NCBI RefSeq assembly: GCF_000797445.1
Contig: NZ_JSWF01000016.1
Coordinates: 112,921-176,920 of the forward strand
Source of the DNA: Lacinutrix jangbogonensis
GTDB taxonomy: Bacteria > Bacteroidota > Bacteroidia > Flavobacteriales > Flavobacteriaceae
DNA: 64,000 nucleotides
Reading direction: 5' to 3'
The translations under genes were made by a program, and so were the position numbers. The notes below the pieces were generated by a model. It saw only the letters and a list, made by a program, of their open reading frames with translations, had not been told where the DNA came from and did no database searches. Shown here one piece after another: positions 43,538 to 51,873 of this stretch; the first letter of the stretch is position 1; each line of letters begins with the position of its first letter.

Positions 43538-44986
43538 TTACCAAGTCATTTTATTAAACCAATAACGATCTCCATAATTTGTAATGTAATATACCATAGC
43601 ATAATCCTTTACTTCTCTAACCGTTTTTGTTATCACAAAAGGAATAGTAGATGTTCCACTTTGATAAGGAATCACAGAAGGTCTGTTAAATGTGCCTTTA
43701 TTGTCTGTAAAAAATGTGCTAAATGTAATGTGTCTATCGTTATTTGAAAAAACACGTAATCCGTTTTCTAAAAACAAAGTAGATAGAGATCCTTTTTCTT
43801 TAGCTTGATTTTTTAATTTTTCAGACTTAAATAAAGGAGTGAAACTTTTTAAAGTACCCTTAGTATCAAAATTTACAATAACACTAGAGCCATAAGTATA
43901 GAAATAGTCTAAATCTGTACTTGTTGTGTTGCCAGTTTTTCTAAACTCACTATCGTATAAATACTTTTCTCCAATCATAAAAATATCGTCCCCTTTAACC
44001 TTAACATCAACAACTTGAAGACTTTTTAAGTCTTTAGCATTTAAGGTGTCGCTCCATTCATGAATTCCTATAAGATTATTTGTGCCTAAATTGTATAAAA
44101 AAGCACCATCATTGTTGTTTCCTTCTTTACTGTTTATTTTCACGACTGATTTTTTACCATTCCAGAAAAACCCTGTAAGCATTGATTGGCCGTTAACATC
44201 AATAAGTTCCATTTCCATTGGTATAAAACCTTCCGAAGAAAAATCTAAGGTCTCAACGCTTTTCCCATTAAAGGTCAATAATTTATTATTTCGACTTTTT
44301 TTGAAAGCATCAACAGTTTTGTTCATGACTACAAGACCAGAGTTTTGTAAAAAAACAGCTTCTCTATAAGACTTTCTGCTATCGAATGTTAGTGTTTTAG
44401 TCTGTTCCCAAAGTAAATTTAACTCCATATCGTACACCCAAATCATCACTTTTTCTTTTGTTTTCTTAACAAAAGGCATATTGGCAACAATGGCAAATTT
44501 TGTTTTATCTGGAGAGATCGCTATCTTGTAAAATCCAGATTTTGAATACTTCTGGATAGGAAAAGAAGATAACACTTTATTGTCACTCACACTATTTCCT
44601 TTCTCACTAAACACTTGTGCATTAACTTGATGTTTAGCAGATTTTTTATCCATAACTTTTGATAAAAAAATAAGTTTGCCATCAACTTCTATAACTTCTT
44701 GCAAGTCTGCAGCACGCAATCCTAATTTTGGTAAGTTAAAAGTAAGGCTTTCACCAGCTTTCATGTCTTGATCGTATTTTGTTAGAACCATAGCTTTGGT
44801 GTTATCCATCATCACATTATCTAAATGATGTAAGGTTGTAAAACCATAAGCAGAAGGAAACACAATTTTATAAGTGTCCTTTTCGCTTTCTTTTTTAAAG
44901 TGTGTGCTATGTTCTGTATTAAATACTTGAGCAAAACCAAAGCCAATAGTAAGGCAAGTAATTAAGGATAATATTATTTTTTTCAT
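43538..44986 (-). CDS. Exported protein of unknown function, possible beta-propeller
   Basis: 482 residues with signal peptide MKKIILSLITCLTIGFGFAQ. The rest alternates short beta-rich units with aromatic and charged residues (K-F-A-I-V-A-N-M-P-F, V-M-I-W-V-Y-D-M-E-L-N-L-L-W-E-Q) that look like propeller blades, but no named repeat is certain. It is a probable periplasmic or surface protein. The gene begins 2 bp after that at 44989-46182, whose product is also exported and of unknown function, so the two act together or are at least co-made. A strong terminator follows. Confidence 0.75.
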   Translation of the reverse strand: MKKIILSLITCLTIGFGFAQVFNTEHSTHFKKESEKDTYKIVFPSAYGFTTLHHLDNVMMDNTKAMVLTKYDQDMKAGESLTFNLPKLGLRAADLQEVIEVDGKLIFLSKVMDKKSAKHQVNAQVFSEKGNSVSDNKVLSSFPIQKYSKSGFYKIAISPDKTKFAIVANMPFVKKTKEKVMIWVYDMELNLLWEQTKTLTFDSRKSYREAVFLQNSGLVVMNKTVDAFKKSRNNKLLTFNGKSVETLDFSSEGFIPMEMELIDVNGQSMLTGFFWNGKKSVVKINSKEGNNNDGAFLYNLGTNNLIGIHEWSDTLNAKDLKSLQVVDVKVKGDDIFMIGEKYLYDSEFRKTGNTTSTDLDYFYTYGSSVIVNFDTKGTLKSFTPLFKSEKLKNQAKEKGSLSTLFLENGLRVFSNNDRHITFSTFFTDNKGTFNRPSVIPYQSGTSTIPFVITKTVREVKDYAMVYYITNYGDRYWFNKMTW

Positions 44987-44988
44987 AG

Positions 44989-46182
44989 TTATTTTAATTT
45001 ATAAACTTGCTCTTCAAGTTTTGTAAATGTTGCTTTTTCATCATAATTCAAATCAAGATCAATGCGTCTATCTTGCATTATTTCTAACGTTTCTTCGGCT
45101 TGAGCTTTATCTTTTATACTTATATCGACACGCATTAAATTAAATAAAATCATTTTTGCAACCTCTTTATTCATTGTTGCTTTTTTGTTTTTGTAATCTA
45201 CTTTTTCAAGTTCAGATTTCCATAGATTTCTAACCGAAATAAGTCCAGATATAGCACGTTCTCTTGTCTCTGAAGACGCGTTTTTCTTCATCTTTCTATA
45301 GGCAGAAATTGCTTTAATTTTAGCATTCTCTAAAACATCATACTCTCTTTTTTTGTTTTTCGGAAATTCTATAGTGATAGAAGATGCTACAGGAATAAAC
45401 CCATACTCTTCATCAAGATATTTACCAATAGACGTCATTATTTTATTGACGTTACTTTTTTCATAACGGTCTAAATTAATGGTGTTACTATTTGAAGATG
45501 TTAAAAATTTAAACTCTTCATCAAATTTTTTCTCGCCAATAATATCAGCACCTTTCATTACTTTAAGGTTTGTTGGTTGTGCGTAGAATGTTTGTCCGCC
45601 ATTATCCTGAAATTCCATTTTTGTAATATTAATGAGAATTAAAAGATCGTTACCTTTTTCATAGCCCATTAACTCAACGTTATCTGCCAATACTTGGTTA
45701 TCAAAAATAAGATGATCGTCTAAGTTTGGTTTCGTGTAAATAGGTTCTCTAGGTTTAACATATCTTGGTTTTGCAGGTACAGTTAATCTTGGTTTTTTAC
45801 CTTGATCTGTTATTGTTAAACGCTCTAAAAGTGATAGGCTTTTAAAATCTTTCATTTCTTTATCGTAGCGTGCTTCTGCTTTTTTAACTTCCTCATCATG
45901 TCCTGCTAAATGTGCATCAAATTCAGCTTCACTTTCTTCAACAATAGTGGTGTAATTTGCTTTCTCAGTTTCAAAGTCAGCTAAAGATTGTATGTTTAGC
46001 TCTTCTACAGTAAGTGTATAAGGTGTCTCAACAATTACGTTGTAACTTTTAATAGATTCCTCTAAGGGATTGTTAGGTGTTCTAACATTAAAATAACTAA
46101 TTTTCTCAGACATAGCACGCTGACCGAAAGAGGCTATAGAAATAGCTATACAAGCGAACATTAAAAGGTGATTTCTTTTCAT
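44989..46182 (-). CDS. Exported protein with coiled-coil region, partner of the propeller-like protein
   Basis: 397 residues. Signal peptide MKRNHLLMFACIAISIASFGQ, then a helical, coiled-coil-like segment (about 65-130: T-T-I-V-E-E-S-E-A-E-F-D-A-H and E-V-K-K-A-E-A-R-Y-D-K-E-M-K-D), a Pro/Lys-rich linker (VPAKPRYVKPREPIYTKP) and a C-terminal domain with many Lys/Glu. No family recognised. It is the first gene of a two-gene operon with 43538-44986 (2-bp gap). The Lys/Pro linker suggests a spacer between an inner and an outer part. Confidence 0.75.
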   Translation of the reverse strand: MKRNHLLMFACIAISIASFGQRAMSEKISYFNVRTPNNPLEESIKSYNVIVETPYTLTVEELNIQSLADFETEKANYTTIVEESEAEFDAHLAGHDEEVKKAEARYDKEMKDFKSLSLLERLTITDQGKKPRLTVPAKPRYVKPREPIYTKPNLDDHLIFDNQVLADNVELMGYEKGNDLLILINITKMEFQDNGGQTFYAQPTNLKVMKGADIIGEKKFDEEFKFLTSSNSNTINLDRYEKSNVNKIMTSIGKYLDEEYGFIPVASSITIEFPKNKKREYDVLENAKIKAISAYRKMKKNASSETRERAISGLISVRNLWKSELEKVDYKNKKATMNKEVAKMILFNLMRVDISIKDKAQAEETLEIMQDRRIDLDLNYDEKATFTKLEEQVYKLK

Positions 46183-46313
46183 TTTGTAAAATTTAAAATA
46201 TTTAGTAGTTTTTTACGATAGTAAACAGCCAGCGAAAATACAAAAATTAAGCTACAATTATTTTATAGCTTTATTTTAGAAGTGGTTTTCAATATTTTGC
46301 ATGTTAATATTTT

Positions 46314-47906
46314 TTATCCTTTTAGTAAATTAACGCTTACTGTGGCTAATTGGCTATTTGGAAACCTTGAAAAATGATTTGCTTCTGGTTTTAAACCAGC
46401 TTCTTCTGCTACTGTATTAAACACATCGACTTCCAATATATATTGGTCGCTGTAACCATGTGTCGCATCGTAAGCTGTAGCTGCAGTTCTACCAATGTTC
46501 TTAGCTGTAAGTTCTGGACTTATAGTATGCAATTCTATAATTAGCAATCCAAATTGCTCGACATAAGGCTTCCATTTTTGTAAATGTTCTAATAAAGAAT
46601 CTTCCACCAAATTATTACTAATACGTTTACCTTTATAAGCAAATGCTCCTGTTGATTTGCTAACACGATTAGAAGGTGTTTTTGGCCCTTCCCAAATACG
46701 ATTATGATCAAGGAAGGTTCGCACGTTTAGTAAATCTTTCAATTCTATATTATAATCTTCACGCAAATCTTGTGCTAATAAATCTGGTCTACCAATATCT
46801 CCCCAAATTACTTTAGCCCAAATATCAGCTTTTATTAAATTGGCTCGCGTTACTTTAAGTGCAGCTTTATTGAAATCTGCTCCAACAAGTAATAATGGAT
46901 ACTCTTCAAGCAATTTACCACGCAGCGTTTGGTGTTCTATAACATCGAATATATGCTGAATAAAAGCACCATTACCACAACCCATATCAAGAATACCTTT
47001 AGGCTGTTGTTCTATGGGTTTATTAAAGAGCTTAATAATAACTTGATCTATAACTTTAAAGTAAGTAGAATGTGCGCCACCGCTTCCCCAAACATTCATT
47101 TCGCGATGTACATGTTTTTCGGTTTCACCATCGGCAGATTTTAGTACTAATGGATTACCAAAAAGTAGTTCGTCTAATTGCAAGAATGTTGGCAAATAGG
47201 ACACAGTCACACCATAAGCAGAAGCGCGCTTAGCAAAAAACAGACCACGATCTGTAAATTGGTAATTTCCATTCTTCTTTTTAAACCATCCTAAATAACT
47301 TAAGAAATCTAATATTTTCTTAAAACTTTCTGGATCTTTATGGTATTCTTCAGCAGAAAAAGAGGCATCCATAAAGTATTTATGAAACAAGCCATTGACT
47401 CCTAATAGCACCGTAATCGGAGCCACTATGCAACCTTCGATATGTTTTAATATTTGGTGTTCTACGGTGTTTTCTTCTGGCTTCTGTAAGCCATAATTTA
47501 CGCTGTATTTTTTAAATATACGTTCTAAAACGATGAAAGCATCGCTTCCAATACCTTCGTAAGGAAAGCGAACAGCGTAGTTTAATACATTTACAGCATC
47601 TTCGTAAAGATGTGCTATTTTAAAAGCCGTTTCGCTGTTTTTATTAGTGGAATAGATTACAGTATTATTTTTAATATCTTGCGTTAGCCAGCCTTGAGAA
47701 CACAAAACTCTAAGGGCAATATTTAAATAACCTTCATTAGCTTTAAAGTGTGAAACAATTGTAGATAACTCTACTGTTTTATTATTCAGAATAAAATCTA
47801 AAACACCTTTTTTATACAACGCAAATGTCGTAGTTGCTGTGGCTATACCATCAAGATGTCTAAATATGTTACCTCTAAGTTGTGCTTTATCTTTTTTTGT
47901 TAGCAT
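46314..47906 (-). CDS. Class I SAM-dependent methyltransferase with N-terminal winged-helix domain
   Basis: 530 residues. The N-terminal about 110 residues look like the dimerisation/winged-helix region of O-methyltransferases. In the middle is the SAM-binding motif I D-M-G-C-G-N-G-A-F (near residue 305), with the following acidic strand end (L-L-V-G-A-D-F-N-K near 345) that binds the ribose. The length and the extra N-terminal part suggest a biosynthetic (polyketide- or specialised-metabolite-type) enzyme rather than a small housekeeping one. But no neighbouring biosynthetic genes are present, so the substrate is unknown. Transcribed alone, with TATCTTTA-like sequence before the start. Confidence 0.82.
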   Translation of the reverse strand: MLTKKDKAQLRGNIFRHLDGIATATTTFALYKKGVLDFILNNKTVELSTIVSHFKANEGYLNIALRVLCSQGWLTQDIKNNTVIYSTNKNSETAFKIAHLYEDAVNVLNYAVRFPYEGIGSDAFIVLERIFKKYSVNYGLQKPEENTVEHQILKHIEGCIVAPITVLLGVNGLFHKYFMDASFSAEEYHKDPESFKKILDFLSYLGWFKKKNGNYQFTDRGLFFAKRASAYGVTVSYLPTFLQLDELLFGNPLVLKSADGETEKHVHREMNVWGSGGAHSTYFKVIDQVIIKLFNKPIEQQPKGILDMGCGNGAFIQHIFDVIEHQTLRGKLLEEYPLLLVGADFNKAALKVTRANLIKADIWAKVIWGDIGRPDLLAQDLREDYNIELKDLLNVRTFLDHNRIWEGPKTPSNRVSKSTGAFAYKGKRISNNLVEDSLLEHLQKWKPYVEQFGLLIIELHTISPELTAKNIGRTAATAYDATHGYSDQYILEVDVFNTVAEEAGLKPEANHFSRFPNSQLATVSVNLLKG

Positions 47907-47933
47907 TTTTTTTAGTTTGATTTAAAGATATAA

Positions 47934-47963
47934 AAAAAGCGCTTACTAAAAGTAAACGCTTTT
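47934..47963 (-). terminator. Terminator of the second di-haem peroxidase gene
   Basis: AAAAGCGCTTACT pairs with AGTAAACGCTTTT, with one irregular pair that is G/U if read on minus, and T tracts after it on that strand. It lies 25 bp 3' of the peroxidase stop. Confidence 0.8.
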
Positions 47964-47987
47964 AAGTGCTATAAATATGCTACATAG

Positions 47988-49178
47988 TTAATTTATAAAA
48001 GGATTGCTCCATTTTTCATCTGTATAAACATTTGTGCCTCCTAGAGTTCTAATAAAGGCAATTACGGCATTCATTTCTTCTTGCGTCATGTTTAATTGTT
48101 GTCCGATACCGCTTGGTCTTAATCTCGGATCTAAATTTGGATTTGCGATAGTATTTATGTTATTGTAGTGGTTTAGTACTGTCGCTAAGTTACTACTAGC
48201 TCCAATATGCATAAATTGCCCGTTAGCTGTGCCATCTATTTTAACAACATCTCGAAGACTTGGAGACCTTGTAATTGTGAAATCTGTACCTATACCATTT
48301 GCATTGCCAATATTACCATTGTTTAAGGAATTTGGGTCTATATCAAATTCTGGAGCTTGATGGCATCCTGCGCAACCAACACCACCCGAAATACGTGAAC
48401 CTAGGTTATTGAAATTTGGTGCTTGCAAAAACAACTGTTTGCCTTGGTTTTCTTCTGTTGTATAATTAGGAAAAGGTTGCCCATCATTTGGTACTTGAGC
48501 TCGTCCTTCATCAAACTTGCTATCAAAAGATTGTATACTTCTTATAAATTGAGCTAAAGCATTTTGCACTTTAGTTTCATTAATTTCTGTGTTGCCAAAT
48601 GCAAAATTGAATAAATCTGGATAATATTCTGTAGTTTGAAGTTTCGCTATTAAGTCTTCAAAACCCAAATCGCCATTTTCTCCACTAAATCCCATTTCTA
48701 TATGATCTTGAATTGGCATTGTTGTTTGTATTTCTAAGGAGTTCGCGCGTTCATCCCAGAAAAATTTATTTTCATTTGAAAATCTTGAATTTATTAATCG
48801 CATTGAGTGTCTTCCGGTGACGCCGTCCACGCCAATACTTTGAGAGTTGTCATCACCAAACGCTAAATCTTGTTTATGGCAACTTGCACATGCGATGGTG
48901 TTATTTACCGAGAGGTTTTTGTCGTAAAACAGTACACGACCTAAAGTTGCTACTTCATCGTTTATCATATTACTAGCAGGCGTATTATCTTTAGTAATAT
49001 ATACTGGAATAAGCTGTTCGCTATAGTTAAATAAATTATCAAAATCGATATCTAATACGCTAGAAAAATCGAATGTAGGATCTTGATCTTGAGTTTGAGG
49101 ATCTTCAGTATTTTGTGCATCATCACTAGCACAACTTATTATTGTGAAAATAAGGCCTAAAAAAAATAATCTCTTCAT
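47988..49178 (-). CDS. Di-haem cytochrome c peroxidase (MauG/CCP family) lipoprotein 2
   Basis: 396 residues with a lipoprotein signal (LFFLGLIFTIISCASDD). Two haem c motifs are seen, CASCHK near residue 94 (in ACASCHKQDLAFGD) and CAGCHQ near 274. The region between, with M-R-L-I-N-S-R-F and F-F-W-D-E-R-A, is close to classical bacterial CCPs, and the D-E-R-A-N-S-L-E motif follows. It is more like canonical CCP than the copy at 35486-36838, so it is the better candidate for a true peroxide reductase. It ends its own unit with a terminator. Confidence 0.9.
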   Translation of the reverse strand: MKRLFFLGLIFTIISCASDDAQNTEDPQTQDQDPTFDFSSVLDIDFDNLFNYSEQLIPVYITKDNTPASNMINDEVATLGRVLFYDKNLSVNNTIACASCHKQDLAFGDDNSQSIGVDGVTGRHSMRLINSRFSNENKFFWDERANSLEIQTTMPIQDHIEMGFSGENGDLGFEDLIAKLQTTEYYPDLFNFAFGNTEINETKVQNALAQFIRSIQSFDSKFDEGRAQVPNDGQPFPNYTTEENQGKQLFLQAPNFNNLGSRISGGVGCAGCHQAPEFDIDPNSLNNGNIGNANGIGTDFTITRSPSLRDVVKIDGTANGQFMHIGASSNLATVLNHYNNINTIANPNLDPRLRPSGIGQQLNMTQEEMNAVIAFIRTLGGTNVYTDEKWSNPFIN

Positions 49179-49299
49179 AGTAGTTGGGTTTTATACTACT
49201 TATGACAAGATTATTTTAAAAAGGTTTAATTGAAATTATTTTAATTTTGATATAAAGTATGAAATTTTGATAATTAGACCGATATGATTTTAAAATAAT

Positions 49300-51711
49300 T
49301 TATCTCAATTTAGGATAATCTTTAGGATTATCTTCGTGCATTACATCGTAAATAGCTTCATATATATCTTCAGCTGAAGGTTTAGAGAAGTAATCACCAT
49401 CTGTACCATAAGCAGGTCTATGTGGTTTTGCAGCTAATGTTTTTGGAGCGCTATCTAAATATTGGTAACCGTTTTGTTTGTTTAATATTTCATCTAATAA
49501 ATATGCTGAAGCGCCTCCAGGAACATCTTCGTCTATTACCATTAAACGATTTGTTTTAGCTAAACTCTTTACAACATCATGGTTTAAATCGAAGGGCAAT
49601 AAAGATTGCGCATCAATAATTTCGACATCTATACCAACTTGTAATAACTCTTTTGCAACGTCTTGTACAATTCTTAGGGTAGAACCATAAGACAGAATAG
49701 TTATGTCGTTACCTTCTTTTACAGTTTCTACAACACCAATAGGTGTTTTAAACGCTCCGAAATTGGTAGGTTTTTTTTCTTTTAATCTGTAACCATTTAA
49801 ACATTCTACTACTAAGGCCGGCTCATCACTTTCTAGCAAGGTGTTATAAAAACCAGCAGCTTTAGTCATATTTCTTGGTACTAAAACATGAATACCACGA
49901 ATTAAGTTTAAAACGCCTCCCATTTGAGATCCAGAATGCCAAATACCTTCAAGTCTGTGACCACGAGTTCGTACAATTAAAGGTGCTTTTTGGCGTCCTT
50001 TAGTTCTGTAATGTACAGTAGCAAGATCATCACTCATTATTTGAAGTGCGTACATGATATAGTCCAAATATTGAATTTCTGCAATTGGTTTTAATCCACG
50101 CATTGCCATACCAATACCTTGGCCTATAATAGTGGCTTCGCGAATTCCAGCATCTGCAACTCGTAATTCACCATATTTTTCTTGTAAACCTTCTAATCCT
50201 TGGTTTACATCACCAATATTCCCAGCATCTTCACCAAAGATTAATGATTCTGGATATTTGCTAAAAATAGCATCAAAATTATCTCTTAATACCACACGAC
50301 CATCAACTTCTTCATTGCTGCCATCGTAAATGGGCTTGATCTCTTTTATGTTTTGAGCTGCAGAAGCAGTTTCGTTATGTAAATGAGAGCTGTATTTTGG
50401 TTGAACGATACTAAAATATGTATCAATCCATTGTATTAATTGTGTTTTGGCTGGAGATGTTTCTGAAACTAAATAGCGTAAAACACGTCTTGCCGCTGAA
50501 GCTAAATCTTTACGAGCAGGTTCTGCAATGGCCATTAAAGCGTTATTTATTTTTTCAATAAACACTCTATTTACACTTGATGCAGCTACTTGTGTTATAA
50601 TTGCTGAAATCTCGTTACGTTCATTTAAAATAGGATCTAAGTAAGCATTCCAAGCTGCTTTTTTGCCTTCTCGAACAGCTTTTTTAATTTCCTTTTCTAT
50701 AAGATTTAATTCTTCGTCTGTAGAAATTCCAGTTTCTATCATCCACTTACGCAACTGAACATTACAATCCATTTTTGCTTCCCAATCTAGACGTTCTTTA
50801 TCTTTATAGCGTTCGTGAGAGCCAGAAGTAGAGTGACCTTGTGGTTGTGTTAATTCATTAACATGTATTAAAACAGGCACATGTTCTTTTCTTGATATTT
50901 TAGCAGCTTCTTGATAGGTTTCAATAAGTGCAACATAATCCCAGCCTTTAACACGAAGAATTTCGTAGCCTTTGGCTTCATTATCACGTTGGAAACCGCT
51001 TAAAATCTCAGAGATGTTTTCTTTTGTTGTTTGGTATCTTGCGTGCACAGAAATGCCATAGTCATCATCCCAAACACTAACAACCATTGGTACTTGTAAA
51101 ACACCAGCAGCATTAATAGTTTCGAAGAATAAGCCTTCACTTGTACTCGCATTACCTATTGTTCCCCATGCAATTTCATTTCCTTTATCAGAAAATTTAG
51201 TAGCATCAATTCCTTTTACATTTCTGTAAATTTTTGACGCTTGAGCTAAACCTAAGAGTCTAGGCATTTGTCCTGCTGTAGGAGAAATATCTGCGCTTGA
51301 ATTTTTTTGTTTTGTAAGATTGTTCCATTGTCCATTCTCATCTAAACTAAAAGTAGAAAAATGCCCGCCCATTTGGCGACCACCAGACATTGGTTCTAAA
51401 GCGATATCTGTATTTGCATATAAACCTGAGAAAAAGGTTTGAATATCTAATGCACCAATGGCCATCATAAAGGTTTGGTCTCTGTAATAACCAGATCTAA
51501 AGTCTCCATTAGCAAAAGCTTTTGCCCAAGCGAGTTGTGGTACTTCTTTTCCGTCTCCAAAAATTCCAAACTTAGCTTTCCCAGTTAAAACTTCTCGACG
51601 ACCTAGTAAGCTACATTCTCGACTTGTAACAGCAATCTTATAATCTTCTAAAACTTGCGCTTTAAAATCGTTAAAGGATAACTCTTTTTTTAAGTCGGAA
51701 TTTGTGCTCAT
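49300..51711 (-). CDS. 2-oxoacid dehydrogenase E1 component, fused alpha and beta (branched-chain type)
   Basis: 803 residues from the ATG at 51711. The frame has another ATG at 51744, but the shorter start is followed by STNSDLKKELSF and fits the family. The N-terminal half is the E1 alpha region (TPP contact G-N-A-S-T-S-E-G-L-F-F-E-T, about 195). The C-terminal half is E1 beta: FGEDAGNIGDVNQG, I-R-E-A-T-I-I-G-Q-G-I-G-M-A-M-R-G, and H-S-G-S-Q-M-G-G-V-L. Such fused E1s occur in Bacteroidota and decarboxylate branched 2-oxoacids, or possibly pyruvate, before transfer to the lipoyl E2. No E2 or E3 gene is nearby. Confidence 0.9.
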   Translation of the reverse strand: MSTNSDLKKELSFNDFKAQVLEDYKIAVTSRECSLLGRREVLTGKAKFGIFGDGKEVPQLAWAKAFANGDFRSGYYRDQTFMMAIGALDIQTFFSGLYANTDIALEPMSGGRQMGGHFSTFSLDENGQWNNLTKQKNSSADISPTAGQMPRLLGLAQASKIYRNVKGIDATKFSDKGNEIAWGTIGNASTSEGLFFETINAAGVLQVPMVVSVWDDDYGISVHARYQTTKENISEILSGFQRDNEAKGYEILRVKGWDYVALIETYQEAAKISRKEHVPVLIHVNELTQPQGHSTSGSHERYKDKERLDWEAKMDCNVQLRKWMIETGISTDEELNLIEKEIKKAVREGKKAAWNAYLDPILNERNEISAIITQVAASSVNRVFIEKINNALMAIAEPARKDLASAARRVLRYLVSETSPAKTQLIQWIDTYFSIVQPKYSSHLHNETASAAQNIKEIKPIYDGSNEEVDGRVVLRDNFDAIFSKYPESLIFGEDAGNIGDVNQGLEGLQEKYGELRVADAGIREATIIGQGIGMAMRGLKPIAEIQYLDYIMYALQIMSDDLATVHYRTKGRQKAPLIVRTRGHRLEGIWHSGSQMGGVLNLIRGIHVLVPRNMTKAAGFYNTLLESDEPALVVECLNGYRLKEKKPTNFGAFKTPIGVVETVKEGNDITILSYGSTLRIVQDVAKELLQVGIDVEIIDAQSLLPFDLNHDVVKSLAKTNRLMVIDEDVPGGASAYLLDEILNKQNGYQYLDSAPKTLAAKPHRPAYGTDGDYFSKPSAEDIYEAIYDVMHEDNPKDYPKLR

Positions 51712-51873
51712 AGTTGTCTGTTTTTGTGAACACAAATTTAACAAATAAAAGTCGTTTTTGCAATATGAAACTATCTTAAAAAATTGCTAAGTTTTTAATA
51801 ATTCAACAATTTAACTGCGAATAATTCATAATAATGTATTTAAATGAAAATTCGTTGAAGATTACTCAGGTTT

